Assembly: GCA_015680685.1 (NCBI GenBank) | Contig: MNCI01005291.1 | Location: 590,860 to 654,859, forward strand | Length of the DNA stretch: 64,000 nt | Direction: 5' to 3' | Origin: Gnetum montanum | Lineage: Eukaryota; Streptophyta; Gnetopsida; Gnetales; Gnetaceae | Shown here: in pieces, positions 35,001 to 46,830 of the stretch | How the letters are laid out: each line of letters starts with the position of its first letter | How positions within the stretch are numbered: position 1 is the first letter of the stretch | Translations under genes and position numbers: made by a program | The notes under the pieces: generated by a model | Database searches by the model: none | Seen by the model: the letters and a program-made list of their open reading frames with translations, nothing else | Told to the model about the DNA's origin: nothing

Positions 35001-38000
35001 AAATAATTCTTTGAGATGTCAAAAAAAGATTCTTTGACATATTAGAAAAACATTCTTCGAGATATCTGAAAATAGTTCTTCGTGATACCTAAAAATTGTC
35101 CTTCGAAATATCAAAAAGACTTTTTTTGAGATAATAAAAACTAGTTCTTTATACTAGAAAAGAATCTTTGAAATACCAATAAATTATTCTTTGACATAGA
35201 AAAAAAAAGTCATTTCAAATACCAAAAAACATTTATTCCAAATAGCAAGAAAATGATTCTTTGAGATACTTGAAAATGGTTCCTTAAGGTGCAAGAAGAA
35301 GATTCTTCGAGATGCTAGAAAATAATTCTTAAAGATACCAGAATTTAGTTCTTCAAGATACCAGAAATAGGTTCTTTGAGATACTAAAAAATGGTTTGAA
35401 ATATCATAGTTCTTTGAGATATCAAAAACTAGTTCTGAGAGATACTAGAAAAGGGTTTTTCAAGATTATAGAAAATAGTTTTTTGAGATATTAGAAAAAA
35501 GTTATTCGAAATACCTAAAAAGGTTTCTTCGAGATACTCGAAGAAGATTCCTTGAGATACTAAAAAAAGGTTCTTCATGATATGAGAAAATAGTTTCTTA
35601 GAGATGCCAGTAAATGGTTTTTCAAGATGCCCAAAAATGATTTTTCAAAATACTAGAAAATGATTCTTCAAGGTACCAAAAAAAGATTGTTTAAGATACC
35701 AGAAAATGGTTCTTTAACATATTAGTAAAAAGTTATTCAAGATACAAGAAAATGGTTATTCGAGATACCAGAAAAAGAATTTTTCAAGATACCAAAAAAT
35801 GGTTCTTTTAAATACTAGAATATAGTTCTTGTAGATATTAGAAAAAGGTTATTCAAGATAACAAAAACTGATTCTTCATGATACTAAAAAATAGTTGTTT
35901 GAGATACTAGTAAATGATTGTTCAACATACCATAAAATGATTATTGAAGATACTAGAAAATGGTTCTTAGAGATACTAGAAAACAATTCCTTAAGATGTC
36001 AAAATAATGGTTCTTTGAGATACTAAAAAAAGGTTGTTTGAGATACTAGAAAAAAGTTCTTTAAGATATTAAAAAATGATTTTTCAAGATACCAAAAATA
36101 TGGTTCTTCGAGATACCAAAAACGAATTCTTTGAAATACCAAAAAAGTTTTTTTGAGATATAAGAAAAAGATTCCTGAATGTACAAGAAATTTTTTTTTC
36201 AAGATACCAAAAAAAAATTATTTAAAATATCAGAAAAAACCTAGTCAAGATACGAAAAAATGGTTCTTTAAAATACAATAAATTAGTTTTTTGAGATACT
36301 AAAAAAAATAAAGGTTCTTTAAGATACCACAAAATCCTTCTTAGAGATACCAAAAAATAGTTTTTTTGCAATACCATGAACAATTTTTAAAGATACCAGA
36401 AAATGGTTCTTTGAAATACCAGAAAAAGAGTTTTCAAGATACCAAAAAATGATTCTTTGAAATATCAAAAAATGATTCTTCGAAATATTAGCAAAAGCTT
36501 TTTCATGATGAGAGAAAAAGATTTTTTAAGAAACTAGAAAAAGCTTCTTTAAGATACTAGAAATAGGTTTTTTAAAATACTAAGAATAGGTTCTTTGAGA
36601 CACCAAAAAATGTTTCTTCGTGATACAAGAAAATGATTCTTTAAGATACTAGAAAAAGGATCTTTGATATACAAAAAAATTGATTTTTCGATATACTAGA
36701 AATGGTTCTTTGAGGTATTAGAAAATGGTTCTTCAAGATACTAGAAAATCATTCTTTGATATATCAAGAAAATATATTTTGGTATACTAAAAAATGACTC
36801 TTAGAGACACTAGAAAAAGGTTTTTCATAATTCTAGAAAATAGTTCTTTAAGATAGTAGACAAAAAGTTCTTTAACATATAAGAAAAAAGTTGTTTGAGA
36901 TACTAAAAAATGATTTGTCAAGATACCAGAAAAATTTTATTCATGATGCCATAAAATGGTTATTCAAGATACTAAAATAAGGTTCTTTAAGATACTAGAA
37001 AATGATTATTCTTAATGCTAAAAGCTAGTACATGAACATACAAGAAAAAAGGGGTTCTTCGAGATACCAGTAAGAAATTCCTTGAGATAATAGAAGAAGG
37101 TTCTTCTAGATACTAGAAAAGCTTTCTTTAATGTATCAGAAAAAAAAATTTCAAGATACTTGAAAATTATTATTCAAGATACTAGAAATCTATTCTTTGT
37201 GATACCGAAGAAAGGTTCTTTGTAATAGAGAAAAATGATTTTTAAAGATACTAAAAATTGATTCTTTGAGATACCAAAAAAAGGTTTATCAAAATACCAA
37301 AAAATAGTTTTTCGAGATACCAAAAAATGGTCTTTCGACATACTAAAATTTTTTTTTTGAGATATAATAAAAAGGTTCTTTAATATACTCAAAAAAGGTT
37401 TTTCAAGATATCAGAGAAAAATTCTTCATGATACCAGTAAAAGGTTTGTTTGAGATACTAGAAAATAGTTCTTGTAGATATTAGAAAATGGTTATTCAAG
37501 ATACCAAAAAAGGTTCTTTAAGATACAAATAAATGGTTCTTTAATAGATAAGAAAATGTTTCTTCAAGAAACCAAAAAATAATTCTTTAAGATACTAAAA
37601 AAAATGGTTATTCGAAACACTATAAAATGGTTCTTTGAGATACCAGAAACTAGTTCTCAAAGATACCAAAAGAAGATTTTTCAAGATAATAGTAAATGGT
37701 TTTTTCAGATACCAAAAAATAGTTGTTCGAGATATGAAATTTTTTTCAGATACTAGAAAAATCTTTTTCAAAATAACAATAAATAGTTCTTCAACATACT
37801 ATAAAATAGTTGTTCAAGATACCAAAGAAAGATTTTTCAAGATACCAAAAAATAGTTCTTCAAGATACCAAAAAATGGTTCTTTTACATACTAGTATTAT
37901 GATTCTTTGAAATATTAGAAAATGATTCTTTGAAATACTGAAAAAAGGTTTTCTGAGATATCAAAAAATAATTGTTCAAGGTACTAGAAAAATGATTCTT

Positions 38001-39454
38001 TAAGACACCAAAAAATAGTTCTTTGAGATACCAAAAAAAGTTCTTTAAGATACTAAAAAAGGTTTTTAAATATACCAGAGTATGGTTCTTCAAGATACCA
38101 AAAATTGATTATTCAAGATACGACAAAAATATTCTTTAAGATATGAAAAATTAGTTCATGAGGATATTAGAAACCTTTTGAGATACTAAAAAACTATTTT
38201 TCAAGATACCAAAAAATGGTTCTTTGAAATATCAAAAAAAACTTTTTTAAGATTTTAGAACATTATTCTTTATGACACTAGAAAAAGATTCTTTAAAATA
38301 TCAGAAAAATGTTAATTTGAAATACTAGAAAAAGTTTCATCAACATACCAAAAAATAGTTCCTTGAAATACTAGAAAATGGTTCTTTGAGATACAATAAA
38401 AAGGTTCTGCGAGTTACCATAAAATGGTTATTTAAGATACTAGAACATGGTTTTCCAAAATACCAAAAAATTCTTCTTTGAGATCCTAAAAGATAGTTCT
38501 TTAAGATATTAGAAAAATGGTTATTCAAGATACTAAAAAAAGGGTTCTTTAAGATACCAACAAATGGTTTTCCGAGACACCAAAAAAAATTCTTTAAGTT
38601 ACCAAAAAAATGATTTCTTGTGATACTAGAAAATAGTTCTTCGAGATACTAGAGAAAGGATCTTTGAGATACTAGAAAATGGTTCTTCGATATATTAGAC
38701 AAAAATTCTTTGAGATACCAGATAAATGTGCTTAGATGTACAAGAAAATGGCTGTTTGAGATATCAAAAAATGGTTATTTGAGATGTGATAAAAAGCCTA
38801 TTCAAAATACCATAATATAATTTTTTGAGATACCATAAAATGGTTTTTAGATATACCAACAAATAGTTTTTTGAGATATCAAAAAATGATTCTTTACATA
38901 CTAAAGAATTATTCTCTGACATACCATAAAAAGGTTGTTTGATATACCTAAAAATGATTCTTCAACATAAGAGAAAAAGGTTCTTCAAGTTGAGAGGAAA
39001 AAGTTCAAAATACTAGAAAAAGCTTCTTTAAGCTACTAGAAAATAGTTCTTTAAGATATTAAAAATAGGTCCTTCGAGATATTAGAAAATGTTTCTTGAA
39101 GATACTAGAACTTACTTCTTTGAGATACTAGAAAAAGGCTCTTTAAGATATAAGAAAATTGGTTTTTTGAAATATCAAATATAAAATAAAAAGATTATTT
39201 AACATATTAAAAAAAGATTCTTCGAGATATCAAAAAGAGATTTATTGAGATATAAAATAATGACTTATTCAAGATTTTTAAAAATAGTTCTTCATGATAA
39301 GAGAAAACATTTTCTCAAGATACCAAAAAAAGATTCTTTAAGATACCAACAAAAGATTCTTCAAAATACTAGAAAATGGTTTTTTGAGGTACCAAAAAAT
39401 GGTTTTTTGTAATGCAAGAAATTGGTTATTTAAGATACTAGAAAATGATTCTTC

Positions 39455-41985
39455 GAAAAACTATAAAATTGTTCTTCGCGATACCAGAAAATGTTTCTTT
39501 GAGATACTAGAAAATTATTCTCTGAGATACTAGAAAATAATTTTTGAGATACCAAAAATGGTTTTTTGAGATATTAGAAAAGGGTTCTCTGAGATACCAG
39601 AAACTAGTTTTTTGAAATACCAAAAAAGAATTCTTTAATATTTCAAAAAATAATTTGTTGAGATACCAGAAAATAGTTCTTCAAGAGATTAAAAGAAGTT
39701 CCTTAAAAAATACTAGGAAATGGTTATTTAAGATATCAAAAAATGTTTGTTTAAGATACCAATAAAATTATTATTTGTGATATCAGAAAATAGTTCTTCA
39801 AGATACCCAAAAATGGTTCCTTAACATACTAGAGAAAGGTTTTTCAAAATACCAAAAAATGATTTTTAAAGATATCAAAAAAGGATTTTTTGAGATATCT
39901 AATAAAAGGGCTATTTGAGATATAAGAAAATGGTTCTTTGAGATATTAGAAAAAGGTTTTTCGAGATATTAGAAAATAATTCTTAGAGATACCATAAACT
40001 ACTTTACTAAAATACAAGAAAAAGTTTCTTCAAGATGCCAGAAAATGCTTATTAGAGATACTAAAAACTGATTTATCGAAATACTAAAATGATTTTTTAA
40101 GATATCAACAAAAATGGTTCTTTAAGATACTAGAAATAGTTCTTTAGGATTTCAAAAATAATTCTTTGAGATACTAGAAAATAATTCTTCAAGATAGTAG
40201 AATAAGATTCATCAAGATAATAGAAATAATTCTTAGAGATACAAGAAATTAGTTCATCAAAATACAAGAAAAAAAAATTTAAAGATACAAAAAAATAGTT
40301 ATTCAACATACCAAAAAAAAATTCTTCACGATACTAAAAAATGATTCTTCTAGATAGCAGAAAAAGGATTCTTCGAGATACCTTACAATAGTTCTTCAAG
40401 TTATCATAAAAAGGCTTTTTGATATACTAAAAAGTGGTTCTTACAAATTCTATAAATTAGTTCTTTAGGATATCATAAAAAGGTTCTTAGAAGTACTACA
40501 AAATAATACTTCAAAATATTAAAAAATATTTATACAAGATATCACAAAAAGCTTATTTTAAATATTCGAAAATAACTTTTTGAGATATTATAAAACTATT
40601 GTTGGACATACTAGAAAATGGTTCTTTGAGATACCTAAAAATAGTTTTTTAAGCTACTAGAAAATGATTTTTCAACATATCAAAAAAAAGTTGTTTAAGA
40701 TACTTGAAAATGGTTCTTTAAGATATTAGGAAATGGTTCTTTAACATACTAGAAAAAGGTTATTCAAGATGAGAGAAAAATATTTTTATAGACACCATAA
40801 AAAGGTTCTTTAAGGTACTAGAAAATAGTTCTTTAAGATTCGGAGATCAAGTTTTTGAGATAAAAGAAAAAATTTCTTATAGATACCTAAAAATAGTTTT
40901 CTGAGATAGCAGAAAAAGGTTCTTCCAAATAGCAGAAAAATGATTTTTCAAAATACGAGAAAAAAGGCTCTTTAAGATAAAAGAAAAATGAAAAATGTTC
41001 TGTAACATATAAGAAAAATGTTTTTCAAGATACCAGAAAATGATTCTTTAAGATACTAGAGAAAGGGTTCTTTGAGATACCAGAAAATAGTTCTTTAAGA
41101 TACAAGAAAATGATTATTAAGGATACTAGAAATCGATTCTTCAAGATATTAGAAAATGTTTTTTCAAAATATTAGAAAATATTTCTTTCAGCTTTCAAAA
41201 AATTATTCTTTGAAATACCGGAAAAAAGATCTTTGAAATGCCCAAAAAAGGTAATTTGAGATACCACAAAAAGCTTTTTTGAGATACTAAAAAATGTTTC
41301 CTTAATAAACTAAAAGTTGATTCTTTGATATACCAAAAAAAGATTCTTCAAGATATAAGAAAACTATTATTTAAATACTAGAAAATTGTTTTTTAAGATA
41401 TTAGAAATCAATTTTTTAAGATATCTTTACAATGCTCTTCGAGATACTAGAAAATAGTTGTTTGAGATACTAGAAAATGGTTCTTCAACATACTAGAAAA
41501 AGGTTATTCGAGATACCTAAAAATGGTTCTTCGAGATACAAGTAAATAGTTTTTTAACATACAAGAAAAATATTTTTCAAGATGATAGAAAAAGATTCTT
41601 TGAGATACCATAGAATGATTATTTGAGATTCTCAAAAAAGGTTGTTCAAGATACTTGAAAATGGTTCTTTGAGATATAAGAGAAATGGATGTTTAACATA
41701 CTAGAAAAACGTTGTTTGAGATACTAAAAATTGATTCTTCAATATACTAGAAAATGGTTTTTCAAGATACCAAAAATCAGTTCTTCGAGATTCCATAAAA
41801 ATATTTGTCAAAATACCATAAAATAATTATTCATTATAACAAAAAATGGTTCTTCGTGATACCAAAAAAGAGGTTTTTCGAGATACCATAAAAAGATTAT
41901 TCAAAATACCAAAAAAAAATTCTTAGTTATAATGGAAAATGAATTTTCGAGATACCAGAAAATGGTTCTTCGAGGTAGTATAGTA
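39455..41985 (+). repeat. Higher-order block, right copy
   Basis: Matches the left end of the array unit by unit, including rare variants such as 'cttccaaata', 'accacaa' and 'attcttagttata'. It ends with the array at about 41985; in the left copy the array simply continues after the equivalent point (about 32075). The right copy lacks the segment equivalent to about 30420-31725. Confidence 0.75.
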
Positions 41986-42169
41986 AAGATAATAAAATAT
42001 TTTTGGGATTGAGATTTGTAAGAAGGCTTGGAATATAATTCATGGAATCCCAAGTAGTACATTCTATAATTAATTATGTAATTTCAAATATGGACATTTA
42101 TTTTTTAATCATGGAAACATAGGAAAGGTAAATTCTAGATCAAGTAAGATTGTAGTAATAACAATTCTT

Positions 42170-43233
42170 AAGAGAATGATTGATGATATAGCTTACCACT
42201 CATTATTAGCATGTAGACAAGTTATGAGTGATGGAACATCTACACTAATTAAAACATTACCTATGATTATGAGTCTACACATATTACTAAAAAATTACAT
42301 TAATCCTAGGTTAGCTGATGTGGGATTATCACCAATTAGTAAAAGTAATTTATCAAAGATTATCAACAAATACTATCCAAATATAACTTTCAATAAAAAA
42401 AACATGATTTCTCAATTTTTAAAACTTATCTTATGTTGGAGAAGAGAAATAAATCCACCAAGGATACTTAGGAAAGAGATAGAATTCAAAAGAATGTTCA
42501 AAATCATTATGATTATGTAACTATATATAAAAATACATACTACATTCATAGGGATCTAGCAACAAGGCAACCTAATAATTACATAATTTTCATTCATGAT
42601 ATAATGGATAAGGTAAAAAATTTATTGCCAAAACTATTAATCTTACCTAAGGGTGCCCATAAGAAGGAGAGGTTCCAAATCTCCCTTACAAGAATTCTAG
42701 TGAAAGGATAGGGATATGGAGGTTTCAGGCATTTTAGTCCATTCTACACATAGATGGATTCATAGTTTACCATGACATCTTTGTCAAAATTCTTAAGAGA
42801 TTTAAATGTTGATCATGTTAATAGGTATGATGATTTTATGAAGAAATAATACAATTCCATATGATCCTTACTTATAAAAGCATTACTTCACCATTCAAAA
42901 GCAGTACATGGAGAACATAATCATTTAGATTATTTAGATGAAATCTATGCAAGCTCTTATTTTAAGCCATTACCTGCTACACTTTTTGTACAAATGGATA
43001 ATTTTATAGGAGATAACAAGAATAAATATGTTTTCCTTTATTTATCATTGCTTACAACAAGAAGAATTTTCAAGGTTATAGAGTTCAAATTTCTTCCCAT
43101 AAGGCATATGCATGATGATAATGATAGAACTTTCAGAACTATGAGATAAAAGGATATAATTTCTCTACCAAAGCTTATGGACATGTATCATGTTATTGAT
43201 AAAGACAATTGATGAATCATTACTGTGTCACAT
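42170..43233 (+). pseudogene. DUF7869-like gene, 5' part, broken
   Basis: After an open stretch at 42176-42517 with PISKSNLSKIINKYYPNITF, the plus strand in changing frames reads IIFIHDIMDKVKNLLPK (near 42585), then TLFVQMDNFIGDNKNKYVF followed by LYLSLLTTRRIF (near 42980-43060), then IEFKFLPIRHMHDDNDRTF (near 43080-43130). From memory this is the pattern of plant and metazoan DUF7869-type proteins: IxxDxMDQ, LxVQMDNxxxxNKN and FLPVGHTHEDID. Spaced Asp and His-x-His-x-Asp residues suggest a metal-dependent nuclease or transposase-like fold, but that is inference. Three or more stops (for example 42708, 43146) disable it. A solo LTR interrupts it at 43234. Confidence 0.5.
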
Positions 43234-43289
43234 TAACGGGCCCCCGTTGACGTGGCCTTGTCGATAGGGCCTCATCGATGTAGCCCTAT
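43234..43289 (+). repeat. Solo LTR, first 56 bp (interrupted by element II)
   Basis: The sequence TAACGGGCCCCCGTTGACG... with CATCGATG palindromes aligns with the reverse complement of the U3 of the element I LTR (7527 downwards, TGATGGGCCCCCATCGATGGGG). It continues after element II at 50404. Plus orientation, opposite to elements I and II. Confidence 0.75.
43285..43289. repeat. Target-site duplication of element II, left copy (CCTAT)
   Basis: CCTAT directly precedes the TGATG end of the left LTR and recurs at 50399-50403 directly after the CATCA end of the right LTR. Confidence 0.95.
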
Positions 43290-44010
43290 TGATGAGTGGC
43301 GAGGTACCTCTACACTCAACCATACGAATACGAGCATTACACACGCGTTCTAGTCAAACTCCGCAAACTAAGTTCCTACACACCTTATGAAACACTTAAG
43401 GTTAATCGTTCGTTGTCTTCCAAGACTTACTTGTATTTGTCATGGTTGTATGGTTAAGTAAGTCTGAGGTATATGATTTTTATAGTTTTTATGTTTTATC
43501 TCCTATGCTAATGAGGTGAAGGGTGAAGAGACTAATTAACTAACTTTAACTAACTAACTAAACCTTAATTAACGTAGCATCAGCATCCGTTCCCACTTAC
43601 CGTTCACACCCTGAACCAATGCAACCTTGGTTACCAAACGCTATTCGTTACCGGGATCACCAAGTGTAACGCACATGCTCGAAGTGGTCGTACTAAATGC
43701 ACTTAACTATGGGAGAAGGGTTGAGAGATATTTAATTAGCTAATAAAGAATTTAAATGATAAATAATAAATAACAATAATGAAAGTCTTATTTAGCCTAA
43801 TCCATGTACTACAAGGTTTATCCAAGAAGTTTTTCTTTATTTCCGTACACAAACTTGTGTTCAGGTACAATATTTGCTCAAATAAAGATCTATTCACTTT
43901 GGAGCTCCTACTACAGGAACATGGAAATTATTCTATCTCTAGAGAGGTAAAACTACCAGAGTTTTGCTACGGTTTAGGCCTAAACTTAGAAAGAAGGAAG
44001 AGCTGCATCT

Positions 44011-44018
44011 TATTTATA
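44011..44018 (-). promoter_or_regulatory. Putative TATA box in the 3' LTR of element II
   Basis: Minus-strand TATAAATA just downstream of the GATATC palindrome array; conserved in the partner LTR and in element I. Confidence 0.6.
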
Positions 44019-44036
44019 GATTTGATAGCGCAATGT

Positions 44037-44200
44037 GATATCACGTACGTGATATCGCAGGGGAAGACACGATATCACATACGCGATATCATGGTGGACG
44101 CGATATTGCAGGGGAAGACATGATATCACGTACGTGATATCGCGATGGATGCGATATCACTTACATGATATCATGGCCCATGCGATATCGTGTCCCATCA
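44037..44200 (-). promoter_or_regulatory. U3 array of about ten GATATC palindromes (long version)
   Basis: About ten copies of (T/C)GATAT(C/T)(A/G), nine with an exact GATATC, spaced some 12-20 bp apart, several flanked by ACGTACGT or GGGGAAGACA. The array fills the U3 upstream of the TATA box, where enhancers of LTR promoters usually sit. The right LTR holds only about four. Binding by a host factor is inferred. Confidence 0.7.
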
Positions 44201-44210
44201 TACCCCCATG
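44201..44210 (-). other. Polypurine tract of element II
   Basis: The minus strand reads CATGGGGGTA directly before the LTR start TGATGGGACACG. It is short, but at the correct position to prime plus-strand DNA. Confidence 0.65.
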
Positions 44211-46130
44211 ACTAAATAAAACTCATCCTCGAGTTCCTTACAAAATATTGGAAAGGTATTTGATTATTAACTAAATGGAACTAATGGTGAATGGGATGAC
44301 ATGTGAACGGATCATCATTACAAGACAAGACAACACTAGTGTTCACGACAACAAGAGTGAACACCTTATATATTTGACATCAGGCCTTATTTGGTAGCTA
44401 AGAAAGAGAAAGAGAGAAAGAAATTTTGCTCCTGCCAATGCCAATATTGCACCTTTCGTTGTCCATCCGTAAGTGTGCCATCCATCTCATTCTTTGCATA
44501 GTTTCTTCAGCACCGATCCATTCCAAGTGTTTCCTCCAGATCCAATCCGTTGTTTTATGATTTTCATCTACACACACAACACAGTCTTTATATTAGCAAA
44601 GGTAAATAAATCATAATGCAATTGATACCTTGCTTCGGTGAAAGGTCCATTGGCTGAGTTGTGGTATGGTTGATACAGATCTGGAGATATCATAGTGGTG
44701 ACTACCGAAGGTGTAGGGGTTAGGAGAAAATCAAAAAAATTGGACTAGGACCCCTATGACTAATTACAAACCTCCGGTAGCGATAGAATGGAGAAAGAAA
44801 AAGAATAGGAAAGATGGAGAAAAAGACAACTATAACGTCGATGAAATGGATGTCAAGATGGAAATGAACAAAATAAAGTTGATTGCAAAAATGTTAAGGG
44901 AAAGAATTTAACTGATGCACCAATTAGAAATGTTAGTGGGTCCTCCCCAAAGTAGGCTCATGCCCTTAATGCCCTGAAAAACCCACATTCAAAGATTCCA
45001 TAGGCTCTAGGAATGTTATTTGGGATAAGAGTTAAAGTCTTAACCACAAGAATTTACCAAAAAGAAAACAATGCATCCACCAAAATATATACTAATGATA
45101 CAACTGGCAATGAGGTGATCAATGGAGAAAGAAGGATGGCAAGAAGAGGATGGAATGGAGTCTCAAGAACAAGGTGATGTATAGCCTTTTGTGTAGTTAA
45201 TGATTAATGTGACTTGAAAAATCTCATTCCAACTCCGGCCTCAACAAACCACATCCAATGACTTCGCATTAATGCATTCGGCCAATCCATCCACTTGAAG
45301 TTACAAGAATGCCTTCACCCAAGAGCCACCACCATTCCAATAAGACGAAGGAGGAGAGAATGGGAAGTAAGAAGGTCCTTAGTTAGAGGGAACATTTTTA
45401 TTTTAGTTCTATAACCAGTGCTTGTAGCCCAAATGATTATTTCGTCTAAGGGATGTGCTTTGAATTCTCACTTTTTTTTAATGTTTATGCGTGAGAACCA
45501 CACCATGCAAAGACTTTGTTATTTTTATTAGCTCAGCTTCCCGATAATGGAGCAATGTTAGAATGGGAAGGAAAACTCAAGAAGAAAAACATCCAAGCAC
45601 CCAAGAGAATGGCCAACACAAATACATCAAGTTCCCTTGAAGTCACACCCTTTTCAATCCTTGAGTCCTTCCTTAGTTTGGGAAATACCCAGTCACCGGT
45701 TCATTTATAGTTCTTATTTAGAAAGGGACTGTACATTTCCAAGCCAAGAGAGACCATAGAAATTTGTGGATGTATGAATGGAGTGAACTTATTGCCTGCC
45801 ATATCAAAAGAACCATACCTTAGTATCAACATCATAACTTAAAGGTAAAAACCAAACATTAGCAATCAATAGAAGATAATTCATACCATCATGAATAACA
45901 TTTATTAAATGACAAACTTGACAAGATGGATAACACACACACACAAGAAATGAAAAAGTATAACGATGTTGTAAAACAAAAACAAGAAAAGTTAAAAGAT
46001 TTTGTAAAAAAAAACATGAAAAACAAAAATGTGTAAGACAAAAATGTGTAAAAAAAATGTGTAAAATATAAACTAAAAAAAATTGAGGGCCCTGAATGAT
46101 TAACATAGGTGGCCATCTTCCCCATGAATG
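44211..46130 (-). other. 3' noncoding region of element II
   Basis: There is no protease, RT, RNase H or integrase motif in any frame. On the plus strand it contains an AG-rich patch (44400-44430), an A-rich patch with ACACACAC (45940-45955) and T-rich minus-strand sequence at 45960-46080 equivalent to 270-360 of element I. Short open frames here (for example 45516-45710) have no recognised domain. Long noncoding 3' regions are common in Athila-like elements. Confidence 0.6.
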
Positions 46131-46830
46131 AATGGAAAGGAAGATATCCAAAATAATGAGTGCTTGTTTGAACTTCTTAAAAGTGTCCAACTTCTCCCGA
46201 TTGATGTTTTCATATTAAGCGGTGGAAGTTGGTGATGCTCATATTCCAATATATCTATGCTTTCGCTATGGGTGTTAGTTTTTCCCCCAGTTCGTTCTAT
46301 GCATGTTGGTGGGTTGCTCTTTGGATTAGCTATCAACCACGGGGTGTCCACTTGTTGTGTGGTTGCTACATATAGGCACCTTTGTATCTGAGTTTCTAGG
46401 GCATACCAGTTGCATGCAAGAGATGCTGAGCATTCCTCCATGTCATCACCCTTAGAGTCACTGTATGTGATGCATGGAACTTTATTATTCTTGATCTTTC
46501 TATAAATATTTTCCTTAGATATTTCCAAGGAAAGATCACGGATCCCTAGGCATGTCTCTATTGTACTTAGCCATGCCCTTTCCATTATAATTGGGAAGTT
46601 CCCTTTGTTACTCTTAACTTCAATCACTAGGAAATTGGTTGGGTATGACCAACCACACACAGTGGTAACAATGTCCTCCATCAATCCCAAGGGAATGGTG
46701 ATGGAATGATCTGCTAGCTTTAGTTGAATATTTCTCTTCTTAAGTGGAGGTAGGTTCCAGGCTTTATACATTTCTCATGAGATTAAGTTGACTCTAGAAC
46801 CTGAGTCAAGAAGAGCCTTATGTGGTTCAT
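46130..46830 (-). pseudogene. Element II retropepsin, fused to the 3' tail by deletion
   Basis: The minus strand reads ALLDSGSRVNLIS, with active-site D-S-G-S at 46796-46807, then a TGA stop and MYKAWNLPPLKKRNIQLKLA, SITIPLGLMEDI and NFLVIEV...GNFPIIMERAWLS, the typical flap and second conserved block. The open stretch runs 46771 to 46100. After QLPPLNMKTSIGRSW the protein leaves the family pattern and reads into 3' tail sequence, ending HGEDGHLC. No RT follows. The active site looks intact, but the TGA after NLIS and TAG codons upstream would block a full Gag-Pro. Confidence 0.8.

Larger units (their letters stand above)
28272..41985 (+). repeat. 13.7-kb satellite array, 23-bp unit, about 600 diverged copies
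   Basis: The entire interval is built from direct copies of a unit close to GGTTCTTTGAGATACTAGAAAAT. Counting a run near 29383-29640 gives consecutive units of 23 bp. Units differ at several positions each: TTCTTTGAG/TTCTTCAAG/TTATTCGAG at the start, ATACTAG/ATACCAA/ATATCAG in the middle. A few carry 1-2 bp indels. 13,714 bp at 23 bp gives about 596 copies. The plus strand is A-rich and poor in C. Because 23 is not divisible by 3, frames rotate every unit and repeat every 69 bp; the many open stretches on the minus strand (28855-29088, 30477-30770 and others) encode Phe/Ser/Lys-rich repeats and are not genes. The left edge abuts C-rich DNA, the right edge the DUF7869-like gene. Confidence 0.95.
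43290..44200 (-). repeat. 3' LTR of element II (911 bp)
   Basis: Plus-strand start TGATGAGTGGCGAGG, end GTGTCCCATCA; near-identical to 49581-50398 except for a longer GATATC array in U3. The plus-strand open frame 43779-44123 lies wholly inside the LTR and has a counterpart in the other LTR at 50070-50444; no known domain. Confidence 0.95.

Noticed and set aside
28272-41985. Repetitive Phe/Ser/Lys-rich open frames on the minus strand and a similar one on the plus strand at 37635
   Set aside because: They are produced by the 23-bp satellite. Frames rotate every unit and no codon conservation is visible.
28272-41985. CRISPR-like array
   Set aside because: Units are contiguous at 23 bp with no unique spacers, and the context is a plant genome.
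43779-44123. 114-codon plus-strand ORF, with a counterpart at 50070-50444
   Set aside because: Lies inside both LTRs of a minus-strand element, antisense to it, and has no known domain.
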